Source: Salinibaculum rarum (GTDB taxonomy: Archaea; Halobacteriota; Halobacteria; Halobacteriales; Haloarculaceae). Taken from it: DNA of 64,000 nucleotides. The position numbers and the translations under genes are program-made. Shown here in pieces: positions 42,536 through 51,962 of the stretch. Under the pieces are notes generated by a model, which made no database searches, was not told where the DNA came from, and saw only the letters and a program-made list of their open reading frames with translations. The stretch spans positions 744,001-808,000 of the forward strand of contig NZ_CP129992.1 of NCBI RefSeq assembly GCF_030505615.1, in the 5' to 3' direction. The stretch's first letter is position 1. Every line of letters begins with the position of its first letter.

Positions 42536-45043
42536 CTACCCCTGGTAGGAACTCCCGGTGACCTCCCGGATGCGCTCGGCGGTGACCGCTCCCACCCCGT
42601 CGGCTTCCGTGAGGGCCTCCTCGTCGGCGGTCATCACCGCTTCGACGCTGCCAAACTCCTCGAGCAGCGAGCGAGCGGTCACCGGTCCGACCTCGGCAAT
42701 CGAGGCGACGACGTACTCCTGTTGTTCGGTCAGCGTCTTCGACTGTTTCTCGCCGTGGACGCTCACCTCGCGGTCGTCCTCCTCCTGTTCGCGCTCGGCG
42801 ATGACTTCCAGAAGGTCCGCTGTCTCCGACTGGCCGCTGGTACGCAGGATGCTGGCACCGAAATCCACGGCGAGGGACGCGAGCGCACCGTGGATTGCCT
42901 TTGGGTGGACGTTGCGCTGGCCGTAGAGGTCCTCACCCTCGATGACGACGACGGGCCGGGCGTAGTGGCGGGCGTCGTCGCCGACCTGCTCGAACAGCGA
43001 GCGGTCGCCGCCGGTCAGCGTGTCCAGAAAGTCAGCGACGGTCTTGCGCTCGACGACCACCCGGTCCGAGAGCACGTAGTCGCCGACTTCCAGTGTCTCC
43101 AGTCGCGTCTCGATTCCGTCCCGTTTCGAGAGGTCGCGTGCGATAGTCGAATCCAGTTCCCGCTGGTCGACGACTAACTCGACCCCGTCGTCGGTGCCCG
43201 CCTCGGCGACGACGCCGTCGTCCTCGGTGTCGCTGTTTCTACTGTCGTCGGCCGAACTGTCGGTATCACCAGCAGTCTCCCCGCTGCCGCCGGCAAAGGC
43301 GTCAAGTCCAGCCTGGCCGTCACCGTCGCCCTGGTCTCCATCGCTGGCAGATTCGTCTTCGCCGTCGGCAGTGGGCGCAGACCTACTATCGTCGGCAGTG
43401 TCCGAGACTACTGTCTCGCCGGCGCTCGCCCCCTCGTCTCCCTCTGACTCGCCGTCCTCGTAGGCGTCGAGGCCTGGCTGGTCGTGGAGTTCCCCCTCGA
43501 TTTCGCCGGCCACGTCTTTCAGGCCGCGCAACTGCTTTTCCATCTGCTTTTCGTCTCGGCGGGCCTTCCAGAAGTACGCCTCGTCGCGAGTATCCTCGGC
43601 CAGCAACACTGTCACCGCACCTTCGGTCTGGCGGCCGGTTCGGCCCTTCCGCTGGATAGAGCGGATGGCAGTCGGCACCGGTTCGTAGAACAGCACCAGG
43701 TCCACCTCGGGCACGTCCAGCCCTTCCTCGGCGACGCTGGTCGAGACCAGCACCTCGAACTCGCCGGCCCGGAATTCGTCTAGCGTCTCCTGTTGCTGGG
43801 TCTGGGTCATCCCCTCGCTGCCCTCAGTGTCCGACTGGCCGACGAACTTCTCGGTCGTGAAATGCCCACTCAGGAAGTCCACCAGCGTCTCGGCGGTGTC
43901 TCGGGATTCGGTGAAGACGATGACCCGCTCGCCGTCGTTGATGCCCAGCGTCTCGGCGATGAGCATCCGCGTCCGCCGGAACTTCGGGTGCAAATCGTCG
44001 TACGCCTCGGCCTTTCGCACGGCCTCGCGGACTCTGGGTTCCGAGACCATCCGCTGGTCGGCTTTCGACGCTCCCGAGGAGCGGGCGGCCTCCTTCTGGC
44101 GCTCCATGTACCGCCGGAACGACTCGACGCTCTGTGTTTCGACGTACGTGACCGCCGTCCGGAGCTTCCGCACCTCGGCGAGCATGCTCATCCCCTCGTA
44201 GCCCTCCGACTGGTCGTTGTTCATCAGGTCCCGGAGCTGGCCCTGTATCTTCTGAATCTCCCGTTCGGACACGTCAGGGCTTGTCTTGTTCGTCACGCCG
44301 AGTTTCTTCAGCTGGGTGAGCCGCTCCCGAATCACCTCGTTGATGCCGTCCCGGATGTCCTCGACGGTCTCCGGGAGCTCTACGCGCTCCCAGTCGACGG
44401 TCGTCTCGTGGGTGTGTTCGGCTACGTCGGCGTCGGCCTCGGTCATCACCTCGACCTCGTGGATGCCGAGGTTCTCACAGACCTGGAGGATGGCCTCCTC
44501 GTCGTCGCCGGGGGAGGCGCTCATCCCCGTCACGAGGGGCTCTTCGGCGTCTTCGTGGTAGCGTTCTGCGATGTAGTTGTAGGCGTAGTCGCCGGTCGCG
44601 CGGTGACATTCGTCGAACGTGCAGTGGGTCACTCGCGAAAGCGAGATGCGATTGCCGATGAGGTCGTTCTCGACGACCTGCGGCGTAGCGATGACGACAC
44701 GGGATTCGTCCCAGAGGTCCGCGCGCTTGGCGGGGCGGACCTCGCCGGTGAAGACGACGATTTCGTCGTCGGGCACTTCGTCGAGTGCCTCCCGGTAGAA
44801 GTCGGCGTGCTGGGAGACGAGCGGTTTGGTGGGGGCGAGCAACAGTGACTTGCCGCCCACGTCGTGGAGGCGCTGGGCGGTGACGAGGAGGCTGACGGTG
44901 GTCTTGCCGAGACCGGTCGGGAGACAGACGAGCGTGTGGTCGCCCAGGGCGGCCTCGGCGAGCCGGAACTGATATTCCCGGTGTTCCAGCAACCCCTCGG
45001 TGAGGAAGGGCCAGTCGATAGCGTCGGCCTCTGTCGTCGCCAT
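42536..45043 (-). CDS. hef: Hef helicase/nuclease (XPF/FANCM-like)
   Basis: 835 residues. The SF2 helicase domain has Walker A PTGLGKT (42-48) and the DECH box in CTFDECHRA (about 138). EEGLDVPEVDLVLFYEPVP and SIQRKGRTGR are motifs V and VI. An acidic low-complexity linker (about 525-610) follows. The ERCC4 nuclease domain carries the VDQRELD and VVVERKT active-site motifs, and a C-terminal tandem helix-hairpin-helix (about 770-830) binds DNA. Hef processes stalled forks and is central to haloarchaeal replication restart with Hjc. All catalytic residues are present. The linker is a haloarchaeal expansion. Confidence 0.95.
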   Translation of the reverse strand: MATTEADAIDWPFLTEGLLEHREYQFRLAEAALGDHTLVCLPTGLGKTTVSLLVTAQRLHDVGGKSLLLAPTKPLVSQHADFYREALDEVPDDEIVVFTGEVRPAKRADLWDESRVVIATPQVVENDLIGNRISLSRVTHCTFDECHRATGDYAYNYIAERYHEDAEEPLVTGMSASPGDDEEAILQVCENLGIHEVEVMTEADADVAEHTHETTVDWERVELPETVEDIRDGINEVIRERLTQLKKLGVTNKTSPDVSEREIQKIQGQLRDLMNNDQSEGYEGMSMLAEVRKLRTAVTYVETQSVESFRRYMERQKEAARSSGASKADQRMVSEPRVREAVRKAEAYDDLHPKFRRTRMLIAETLGINDGERVIVFTESRDTAETLVDFLSGHFTTEKFVGQSDTEGSEGMTQTQQQETLDEFRAGEFEVLVSTSVAEEGLDVPEVDLVLFYEPVPTAIRSIQRKGRTGRQTEGAVTVLLAEDTRDEAYFWKARRDEKQMEKQLRGLKDVAGEIEGELHDQPGLDAYEDGESEGDEGASAGETVVSDTADDSRSAPTADGEDESASDGDQGDGDGQAGLDAFAGGSGETAGDTDSSADDSRNSDTEDDGVVAEAGTDDGVELVVDQRELDSTIARDLSKRDGIETRLETLEVGDYVLSDRVVVERKTVADFLDTLTGGDRSLFEQVGDDARHYARPVVVIEGEDLYGQRNVHPKAIHGALASLAVDFGASILRTSGQSETADLLEVIAEREQEEDDREVSVHGEKQSKTLTEQQEYVVASIAEVGPVTARSLLEEFGSVEAVMTADEEALTEADGVGAVTAERIREVTGSSYQG

Positions 45044-45130
45044 TTACCCCTCTTTGCTCGTGATTGGGGTTAAGGGTTCGCGTGCCGGAGTGAAAGTAAA
45101 CGCAGCGGCGGCCGGCGGCCTCGACTCCGC

Positions 45131-45781
45131 CTAGAGTAACGTGAGCACTTCGACGCCGATTGCCATCGCGATGGCGGCCGCCGGCGGGATGGTGAGGTTG
45201 TCGTCGATGACGTAGGTGGCGACGACGGGCTTGACGCCGTCGGCCAGCGTCGCCGCGAGACCGCCCAGCACTGCCGCAAACAGCGGGACGAAGGGAATCG
45301 CAAGCAGCGTACAGACGGTGAACATCACGCCCAGGACGAACCGCTGTTTGGTCTTTTTTAACTCGCCCGACCCCAGGAGGCCGCTGATTGGGTCACCGAT
45401 GGTCAGCATCAGGATTGCGGGGACCGCGATTTCGGGCCGAATGCCCAGTGCAGACTCGAAGGAAAAGGCGACTGCGACGCCGGCACTGGAGATGAAATAC
45501 AGGGCATACCCGGCGAGGTTGTCCTGCTCGTACTCGCGGGTGAGGTGGTCGTAGACGACCCACTCTAGGCCGACGTACAGCCGAATCGCCTCCAAGACGA
45601 GCGCGACGACCGCACCCAGCGTAAAGAGGAGTACGACCTGGTCCCACGTCGCAATATCGAGCAGGTAGAGCAGCGGAAGCCCCGTCCCGCTGGCGTGGAC
45701 GAGCCGGCGGGCAATCTCGTCACGCAGAACCGTCTGACGGACGGTGGTGACCGTGTCTTTATCGGAGGTCGTGTCTGCCAT
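45131..45781 (-). CDS. Membrane CTP-transferase-like protein (dolichol kinase/phosphatidate cytidylyltransferase family)
   Basis: 216 residues with five to six membrane segments. The family C-terminal signature is visible: ILMLTIGDPISGLLGSGELKKTKQRFVLGVMFTVCTLL, followed by AATLADGVKPVVATYVIDDNLTIPPAAA. This pattern is shared by SEC59-type polyprenol kinases and CDP-alcohol precursor synthases. In haloarchaea the candidate roles are dolichol phosphorylation for N-glycosylation or phytol/geranylgeraniol salvage; sequence alone does not decide. It lies 10 bases after glyS on the same strand. Confidence 0.85.
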   Translation of the reverse strand: MADTTSDKDTVTTVRQTVLRDEIARRLVHASGTGLPLLYLLDIATWDQVVLLFTLGAVVALVLEAIRLYVGLEWVVYDHLTREYEQDNLAGYALYFISSAGVAVAFSFESALGIRPEIAVPAILMLTIGDPISGLLGSGELKKTKQRFVLGVMFTVCTLLAIPFVPLFAAVLGGLAATLADGVKPVVATYVIDDNLTIPPAAAIAMAIGVEVLTLL

Positions 45782-45791
45782 TGGCGTGGCG

Positions 45792-47531
45792 TCAGAGCTC
45801 GTCGAAGGACAGGTCGCCGTCCCGGAGCGCAGTCAGCGTCTCCCCGAGGTCGTCGATGGCGACCCGCTGCTGGGCAGTCGTGTCGCGTTCGCGCACAGTT
45901 ACCGTCCCATCCTCCTGTGTCTCGTAGTCGACGGTGACACAGAAGGGGGTCCCGACCTCGTCCTGGCGGCGGTAGCGCCGGCCGATGGCACCAGAGTCGT
46001 CGTACGTCACTTCCAGCCCGGCCCCACGGAGGTCACTCGCCACCTCGCGGGCACGCTCGCCCAGGCCGTCCTTGTCCATCAGCGGGAAGACGCCGACTGT
46101 CGTCGGGGCGACTTCCGGCGGCAAGGCGAGATAGGAGCGTTCCTCGCCGTCGACTTCGTCGGTCGTGTGTGCGTGCGCGAGGACCGTATAGACCAGCCGA
46201 CCGACGCCGAAGGAGGGTTCGACGACGTGCGGGCGGATGTGTTCGCCGGACTCGGTGACCTCCTCGACGCTGTAGCCCGTCGCCTCGATGTCGACGGTGT
46301 ACTCCTCGCCGTCGACTACGACGGTCACCGTATCGCCGTCGAAGGCGTCGGGGTCGCGCTCGACGAGCGATTCGAGTTCGGCGCCGATGTCGCCGGCAGC
46401 ACCGCCAAACTCCGGCCCGAGGACGCTCATGTCGGGGTCGACCGTCGGCCGCTCGACGGTCACTGGCTCGTCGTACTGCTTGAACACAGTGTAATCCTCG
46501 CCCGAGTGGGATTCGTGTTTTTTCAGGTCGTAGTCGCCACGGTAGGCAAAGCCGGTAATCTCGACCCAGTCGCCGCCGAGCTCCGATTCAGCGTCCCAGC
46601 AGTCGGCGGCGTAGTGGGCGAGTTCGCCCGGGAGGTGCTGGCGATACCGGAACCGGTCCATGTCGACGCCGATGCGCTCGTACCACGCCTTCGAGAGGCC
46701 GAGATAGAACGCGACCCACTCGTCGCCGATGATACCCTCGTCGACGGCCTCTCGGATGGTGCGTTCCTGCACGCTGCCGTCCTCGCTCTCTTGCTCGGCA
46801 ACCGAGTAGAGCGGTACCGTCACGTCCTCGACCCGCTCCAGCGGTGGCTCGTCGGTCTCGGGGTCGATGAAGTGCTCTAGCTCTGCCTGTGTGAACTCCC
46901 GGACGCGGATGAGACTCTTCCGGGGACTAATCTCGTTGCGGTAGGCTTTCCCAATCTGGGCGACCCCGAAGGGTAGCTGGTTGCGGGCGTACTCGGCCAG
47001 TTGGGGAAACTCGACGAAGATACCCTGTGCGGTCTCGGGGCGGAGATAGCCGGGTGAGGAACTGCCGGGCCCGATGTTCGTCTCGAACATGAGGTTGAAA
47101 TCGTCGACGGGTTCGCCGGCGAGTTCGGTCCCGCAGGTCGGACAGACGAGGTCGTGGTCGGCGATGAGGTCTGCGATTTCGTCGGTCGAGATAGATTCGG
47201 CCTCTTCGATGTCGGTGTTGTCCTCGACGAGGTGGTCCGCGCGGTGGCTCTCGCCACACTCGGGACACTCGATTATCATGTCGTCGAAGCCATCGAGGTG
47301 GCCGGAGGCCTCGAAGACGGCTTCGGGCATCACGTCCGGCGCGGAGATTTCCATGTGGCCCTCGCGGGTGACATAGCGGTCGCGCCAGGCGTCTTCGACG
47401 TTGTCTTTGAGGGCCGCTCCTTGCGGGCCGTAGGTGTAGAATCCGCTGACACCGCCGTAGGCGTTGGCACTCTGGAGGAAAAAGCCACGGCGTTTTGCCA
47501 GCTCTGTCAGGCGTTCGCCCTCGTCGCTCAT
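45792..47531 (-). CDS. glyS: Glycyl-tRNA synthetase (archaeal/eukaryotic alpha2 type)
   Basis: 579 residues, class II synthetase. RRGFFLQSANAYGGVSGFYTYGPQGAALKDNVEDAWR begins the core. A zinc-like insertion (ECPECGESH, then CPTCGTEL) follows, and SSPGYLRPETAQGIFVEFPQL and PFGVAQIGKAYRNEISPRKSLIRVREFTQAELEHF contain motifs 1 and 2. VEPSFGVGRLVYTVLAHA is motif 3. The C-terminal anticodon-binding domain starts near 475 (LALPPEVAPTTVGVFPL). It charges tRNA-Gly. Its ATG overlaps the stop of the upstream CBS gene by 4 bases. Confidence 0.97.
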   Translation of the reverse strand: MSDEGERLTELAKRRGFFLQSANAYGGVSGFYTYGPQGAALKDNVEDAWRDRYVTREGHMEISAPDVMPEAVFEASGHLDGFDDMIIECPECGESHRADHLVEDNTDIEEAESISTDEIADLIADHDLVCPTCGTELAGEPVDDFNLMFETNIGPGSSSPGYLRPETAQGIFVEFPQLAEYARNQLPFGVAQIGKAYRNEISPRKSLIRVREFTQAELEHFIDPETDEPPLERVEDVTVPLYSVAEQESEDGSVQERTIREAVDEGIIGDEWVAFYLGLSKAWYERIGVDMDRFRYRQHLPGELAHYAADCWDAESELGGDWVEITGFAYRGDYDLKKHESHSGEDYTVFKQYDEPVTVERPTVDPDMSVLGPEFGGAAGDIGAELESLVERDPDAFDGDTVTVVVDGEEYTVDIEATGYSVEEVTESGEHIRPHVVEPSFGVGRLVYTVLAHAHTTDEVDGEERSYLALPPEVAPTTVGVFPLMDKDGLGERAREVASDLRGAGLEVTYDDSGAIGRRYRRQDEVGTPFCVTVDYETQEDGTVTVRERDTTAQQRVAIDDLGETLTALRDGDLSFDEL

Positions 47532-48376
47532 ACTGCCTCCAACAGGTCCATGTCCTGGACGATACCCACGAGCTGGTCGCCGCTGACCATCGGAATCTGC
47601 TCGATGTCGTTGTCTATCATCATCTGAGCGGCGTCCTGGGCGGTCCGGCTCGTACTGACCGTCAGCAGGTCCGACGTCATGAACCCGGTGACCGGCTCGA
47701 CGGGAATCTCGACGTTACGCGTGGGCATGTAGCTGTTCCCGACGGCCTTGACGCTCTCCCACTTCCAGTCGTCGTCGTCGGTGGCGATCGACTCCCCTGT
47801 GTCTGCCTCGCCTTCGACGACACGGGCCTCTTCGAGGATGTCGACTTCGGTGAGCATCCCGGTCATATCGCCCTCCTCGTCGAGGACAATCGCGTAGGGG
47901 ACGCGTCCGTAGTACAGTTCCCGCTCGGCGACCGGCAGCGGCGTCCCCTCGTAGGTCGTGTTGATGTCACGGCGAGCCAGTCCCTCGACGCTCACCTCGC
48001 CGTTCAGGTCGCCACTGGCGATTGCGTGGACGACGTCGGTGACGGTAATGATACCTTCGAGGGTATCTCCGTCGACGACAGGGATGCGGCGTGCCTGTTC
48101 TGTCCGCATCAACTTGGCGACGCTCGCGAGGGAGGTGTCTGTCGTGGTGGTCGGGACGTCCTCGGAGAGTAAGGCGAGCTGGTCCTCGTCGGGGTGTTCG
48201 ATGAGCGCGTCCCGGGAGACGATACCTCGGTAAATTTCGCCGTCGTCGGTCGATTTGACGACCGGGACTGACGAGAACGGGCGGTCTTGCAGATACGTGA
48301 GAACGTCGTCACGCGTTCCCGGAATTTCGACCGTGACGACATCCTCGTGGGGCGTCATAACGTCTGCGACGTTCAT
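47528..48376 (-). CDS. Protein with four CBS domains
   Basis: 282 residues made up of four CBS repeats in two Bateman modules: MNVADVMTPHEDVVTVEIP, then ASVAKLMRTEQARRIPVVDGDTLEGIITVTDVVHAIA, PYAIVLDEEGDMTGMLTEVDILEEA and QDAAQMMIDNDIEQIPMVSGDQLVGIVQDMD. No other domain is present, so it likely senses adenine nucleotides or SAM and regulates a partner. The stop overlaps the glyS start (ATGA), linking it translationally to glycyl-tRNA synthetase. The functional connection is only suggested by this coupling. The ATG at 48376 fits the MNVADVMTP CBS start. Confidence 0.9.
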   Translation of the reverse strand: MNVADVMTPHEDVVTVEIPGTRDDVLTYLQDRPFSSVPVVKSTDDGEIYRGIVSRDALIEHPDEDQLALLSEDVPTTTTDTSLASVAKLMRTEQARRIPVVDGDTLEGIITVTDVVHAIASGDLNGEVSVEGLARRDINTTYEGTPLPVAERELYYGRVPYAIVLDEEGDMTGMLTEVDILEEARVVEGEADTGESIATDDDDWKWESVKAVGNSYMPTRNVEIPVEPVTGFMTSDLLTVSTSRTAQDAAQMMIDNDIEQIPMVSGDQLVGIVQDMDLLEAV

Positions 48377-48568
48377 ACTGGCACGTACTCCTCGCCCCAT
48401 CCACTAAGTCCTTACACTTTTGCCGGCTGAGCGGCCGAAATATCTAGCCGATACTCCACGGGAACTGATATATGTCTGACGGGCGTCGTGCGCTGCCCGG
48501 GTGTCTTTGGGCGATTCATGCCGCTATATTCCGGTGGGTTTATGTATGGATGTTACATACTCTCATGC

Positions 48569-48736
48569 ATGGAGCCGGATACGGTTGCCCCGACGGCGGT
48601 GGAAACGGACGCAGAAGTCATGGCATCGGTCGAGGAGGGTCAGACAGACTCCTTTATCCTCGCCGACATCAGCCAGGACGAGGCGTTCGTAACGATGCCC
48701 CTCGAGGAGGCGGCGTCGCTGCCGGCCTGGCGGTAG
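48569..48736 (+). CDS. Small acidic haloarchaeal protein
   Basis: 55 residues from ATG 48569: MEPDTVAPTAVETDAEVMASVEEGQTDSF, then ILADISQDEAFVTMPLEEAASLPAW. A TATA-like TTTATGTATGG about 30 bases upstream implies a leaderless message. It resembles a widespread small haloarchaeal protein of unknown function. The in-frame extension to 48488 is Cys/aromatic rich and crosses the promoter, so I rejected it. Confidence 0.75.
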   Translation: MEPDTVAPTAVETDAEVMASVEEGQTDSFILADISQDEAFVTMPLEEAASLPAWR

Positions 48737-48853
48737 GCCGTCCGGACCACGAGACGTTTCTCACAGTATCTTTCCGGAGTACGACAACACAGGCGCGCGA
48801 GCGGCCGCGCCGAGAAAACAAGCGTTATGGCTACCCCATGACTTGCCTCGTGC

Positions 48854-50443
48854 ATGAAGGTACTCGTCACAGACCCCATCGCAGACGCTGGCATCCAGGT
48901 ACTCCGTGATGCCGGCCACGAAGTAGAGACAGCCTACGACGTCGAGGGACAGGACCTCCTCGATGCGGTCGCCGACGCCAACGGTCTCATCGTCCGCTCC
49001 GGGACGGAAGTCACCGAGGAAGTGTTCGAGGCCGCGCCGGAACTCGTCATCGTCGGCCGTGCCGGTATCGGTGTCGACAACATCGACATCGACGCCGCCA
49101 CAGACCACGGCGTCATCGTCGCTAACGCCCCCGAAGGCAACGTCCGAGCGGCCGCCGAACACACCGTCGCGATGACCTTCGCGACTGCCCGCTCGATTCC
49201 CCAGGCTCACAACCGCCTCACCGGCGGCGAGTGGGCAAAGGGAGATTTCCTCGGAACCGAGGTCAACAACAAGACCCTGGGCGTCGTCGGCTTTGGCCGC
49301 GTCGGCCAGGAAGTCGCCAAACGGCTCGGCAACGTCGGCATGGAACTGGTCGCCTTCGACCCCTACATCAGCGAGGGCCGCGCCGCCCAGCTGGGTGCGG
49401 AACTCGTCGACGACATCGACGAGTGTCTCGACCGGGCCGACTTCCTCACCATCCACACGCCGCTGACCGACGAGACGGAGAACATGATCGACGAGGAGAA
49501 ACTCGCCCAGCTCGAGGGTGGCTACGTCGTCAACTGCGCTCGTGGCGGTATCGTCGACGAGCCGGCCCTCGCCGAGGCCGTCGAAGATGGCGTCCTCAAG
49601 GGCGCTGCGGTCGACGTCTTCGCAGACGAGCCGGTCGACCCCGACAACCCGCTACTCGACGTCGACGACGTCATCGTCACGCCCCACCTCGGCGCCTCGA
49701 CGGAAGCCGCACAGGAGAACGTCGCGACCTCCACGGCCTCCCAGATTGTCGCCGCCTTCGAGGGCGAACCGGTCATCAACGCCCTGAACGCCCCCTCGGT
49801 CGACGAGGCGGCCTTCCCGAAGATTCAGCCGTACATCGACCTCGCAGACACCGCCGGCAAGATTGCGGTCCAGCTGTTCGACGACCGCGTCGAGAACGTC
49901 GAAGTCGAGTACGCCGGTGACATCGCCGAGGAGGACGTCGACCTCGTGACCGCCAGCGCACTGAAAGGCGTCTTCGAGCCCCTGGAGTGGCAGGTCAACG
50001 CCGTCAACGCCCCCCAGATTGCCGAAGACCGCGGCATCGACGTCGTCGAATCGAAGTCCCACCAGTCCGATGACTTCCAGTCGCTGGTCACCGTCACCGT
50101 CTCCAACGAAGACCACTCCATCTCGGTCGACGGCACACAGTTTGCGGGCGAGGACCCGCGTATCGTCCGTATCGACGGCTACCGTGTCGACGCCGTCCCC
50201 CACGGCCACATGCTCGTCGCACGCAACGACGACGTACCCGGCGTCATCGGCTTTATCGGCTCCGTGCTCGGCGAGAACAACCTCAACATCGCGGGCATGT
50301 ACAACGGCCGCGAAACATTCGGCGGTGAGGCGCTGTCGGTGTACAACCTCGACGACCCCGTCCCGAAGGACGTGCTCGACCAGCTCCACGCCGACGAGCG
50401 CATCATCGAGACGAAGTACATCTCGCTGGACAACGGCGAGTAA
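48854..50443 (+). CDS. serA: D-3-phosphoglycerate dehydrogenase
   Basis: 529 residues, the long form. The substrate domain (about 1-98 and 285-310) has RSGTEVTEEVFEAAPEL near 53. The NAD-binding domain has VVGFGRVGQEVAKRLG near 143 and NCARGGIVDE near 228 (catalytic Arg). The catalytic His is in PHLGASTEAAQENVA near 278. An intervening ASB domain (about 315-450) and a C-terminal ACT domain (about 455-529, VPGVIGFIGSVLGENNLNIAGMYNGRE) follow. The ACT domain is the usual site of serine feedback control. It commits 3-phosphoglycerate to serine; serB is at 31782. A rhodanese gene lies 79 bases downstream on the same strand. Confidence 0.95.
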   Translation: MKVLVTDPIADAGIQVLRDAGHEVETAYDVEGQDLLDAVADANGLIVRSGTEVTEEVFEAAPELVIVGRAGIGVDNIDIDAATDHGVIVANAPEGNVRAAAEHTVAMTFATARSIPQAHNRLTGGEWAKGDFLGTEVNNKTLGVVGFGRVGQEVAKRLGNVGMELVAFDPYISEGRAAQLGAELVDDIDECLDRADFLTIHTPLTDETENMIDEEKLAQLEGGYVVNCARGGIVDEPALAEAVEDGVLKGAAVDVFADEPVDPDNPLLDVDDVIVTPHLGASTEAAQENVATSTASQIVAAFEGEPVINALNAPSVDEAAFPKIQPYIDLADTAGKIAVQLFDDRVENVEVEYAGDIAEEDVDLVTASALKGVFEPLEWQVNAVNAPQIAEDRGIDVVESKSHQSDDFQSLVTVTVSNEDHSISVDGTQFAGEDPRIVRIDGYRVDAVPHGHMLVARNDDVPGVIGFIGSVLGENNLNIAGMYNGRETFGGEALSVYNLDDPVPKDVLDQLHADERIIETKYISLDNGE

Positions 50444-50522
50444 TCGGCCAGCCTTCCCGCTCGCTTTGCTGACCGTCCTCTGAAACGCCGTGGTTTTGTG
50501 TCCTGGATACAATATCTAGCCG

Positions 50523-50891
50523 ATGAGTTCCATCCGTCCCGACGAACTGGCCGACCGTCTCGAGTCGGGAGACACCCCCTTCCTGCTCGATATCCGCCCG
50601 GAGTCGGCGTTTCGCGCGACCGCTATCGAGGACAGTCACAACGTCCCCGTCTACGAGGCGTTGCGGGGCGGCGACGACGCCGCCTTGCGCGAGCACCTCG
50701 ACGAGATACCGACCGACAGAGACGTTGTCGTCGTCTGCAAGATGGGGATGGTCGCCAAGCGGGCGACCAGTCTGCTCGCCGAGGAAGATTACGACGCGGC
50801 GACGCTTCTGGGCGGGATGAGCGGCTGGCGCGGGTACCAGAACGACTCGCTGAGCTACAAGCTTCGGTCGCTCATCTGGAAAGTCTTCTAG
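50523..50891 (+). CDS. Single-domain rhodanese sulfurtransferase
   Basis: 122 residues, one rhodanese domain: LLDIRPESAFRATAIEDSHNVPVYEAL, then the active loop VVVCKMGMVAKRAT with Cys72. The loop is CKMGMVAKR, similar in size to the GlpE/PspE class that uses thiosulfate. It is the third rhodanese of the window. Downstream of serA it may supply sulfane sulfur in the vicinity of serine/cysteine metabolism, but nothing in the sequence proves the link. A short basic C-terminal helix (SYKLRSLIWKVF) ends the protein. Confidence 0.88.
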   Translation: MSSIRPDELADRLESGDTPFLLDIRPESAFRATAIEDSHNVPVYEALRGGDDAALREHLDEIPTDRDVVVVCKMGMVAKRATSLLAEEDYDAATLLGGMSGWRGYQNDSLSYKLRSLIWKVF

Positions 50892-50920
50892 TCGCCGTCA
50901 CTCGGTGACCGGCGGCGACG

Positions 50921-51703
50921 TTAATCGTCCGTGTAGTCCGGGTCGACCTCTTCGAGTGTCTGCTCTCGCCAGGTCGTCCAGTCGTACATCCGTTCGACCT
51001 CCCCGCCCTGCTGGCGGATGGCGATTGCGGTGGTAAACAGGAAGGTCCCGACCAGGACCGTCCCGACAATCCACAGCGCGTCGACGGCCGCCGGAACGCC
51101 GGCGTAGGTACCGAGCACGTCCGCGAAGACGACGGCGGCGACGGCGATAATCGCGGGGAGCAGATTCCTGACGAGCGCGGCGATGCTCGTCCCCTCGTGT
51201 TTCCGGACGGCGAGGACGCTGTAGTACAGCGCCCACAGCGACGCGCCAACCCAGCCGACGACCACGACGAGGCGGATGAGCTGGTGCTCGACGAGGAAGC
51301 CGGTCCACCACGAGGCGACAAAGCCCGCGATGACCAGGGAGTCGACCCAGGCCGGCAGCGCTCGCGGTGACTCAGAATCGGCATACCCCATGAAGTACAT
51401 CTGCCGGATGCCAAGCGCCGCAAAGAGGATGAAAAACAGCGTCGCGCCTTCGGCGAACGTCCCCAGCCAGGCGCTCTCTGTCGCCATCGCGGCGACGCCC
51501 GCGACGCCGTAGACGGCGCCGGCGGCGATACCGACACCGAGCAACAGCCAGCTCCGGTCGTCCGGATTCGCGAGGACGTGCCGGACGTACGCCAGCAGAT
51601 AATACAGGAGCACGACCGACCCGACAGCGACGACCGAATAGGCCAGTCCCTGTACCATCGCGACAGTCTCGGCGGCGTGTGCCGAAAGTTGAGATGATGC
51701 CAT
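50921..51703 (-). CDS. Seven-helix membrane protein, unknown function
   Basis: 260 residues from ATG 51703 with about seven membrane segments spread from residue 15 to 235, then a cytoplasmic acidic tail (VERMYDWTTWREQTLEEVDPDYTDD). The pattern (short loops, charged tail) suits a haloarchaeal multi-pass protein. There is no retinal Lys motif of the bacteriorhodopsin type, so I do not call it a rhodopsin. It converges on the rhodanese gene with a 29-base gap. The frame is open 24 codons upstream, but those residues are not membrane-like. Confidence 0.75.
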   Translation of the reverse strand: MASSQLSAHAAETVAMVQGLAYSVVAVGSVVLLYYLLAYVRHVLANPDDRSWLLLGVGIAAGAVYGVAGVAAMATESAWLGTFAEGATLFFILFAALGIRQMYFMGYADSESPRALPAWVDSLVIAGFVASWWTGFLVEHQLIRLVVVVGWVGASLWALYYSVLAVRKHEGTSIAALVRNLLPAIIAVAAVVFADVLGTYAGVPAAVDALWIVGTVLVGTFLFTTAIAIRQQGGEVERMYDWTTWREQTLEEVDPDYTDD

Positions 51704-51816
51704 CACCCGGGGGGTCAGCGCTGTTGCCGCTAAAGCATATACCCGATTCTCACATACTGGGGACGACTGGGACATGTCTGCCCCACTTTTTGTATCTCTG
51801 GCCCGTCATCACGGAT

Positions 51817-51957
51817 ATGGGTCTCACAGACCGTCTCCTCGATGCCGTCGCGCGCTGGTTCGCGCCGACGATGGACCACCCCGCTGGCGGCGGGATGACC
51901 GGTGAGAACGAGGCGGATACGGCCGAGTCCGAATCGCCCGAGTCTGACGACGCGTGA
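51817..51957 (+). CDS. Possible 46-residue protein
   Basis: ATG 51817 opens MGLTDRLLDAVARWFAPT then a Gly-rich stretch and an acidic tail ENEADTAESESPESDD. The amphipathic N-terminal helix and acidic tail look genuine for a haloarchaeon. A CTTTTTGTATCT about 28 bases upstream could be a weak promoter. It converges on the coiled-coil gene at 51963 with a 5-base gap. No family recognised. Confidence 0.45.
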   Translation: MGLTDRLLDAVARWFAPTMDHPAGGGMTGENEADTAESESPESDDA

Positions 51958-51962
51958 CCGAG

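Noticed and set aside
50921..51703. Possible rhodopsin because of seven membrane helices
   Set aside because: The last helix lacks a retinal-binding Lys in the expected context and no other rhodopsin motif is visible.
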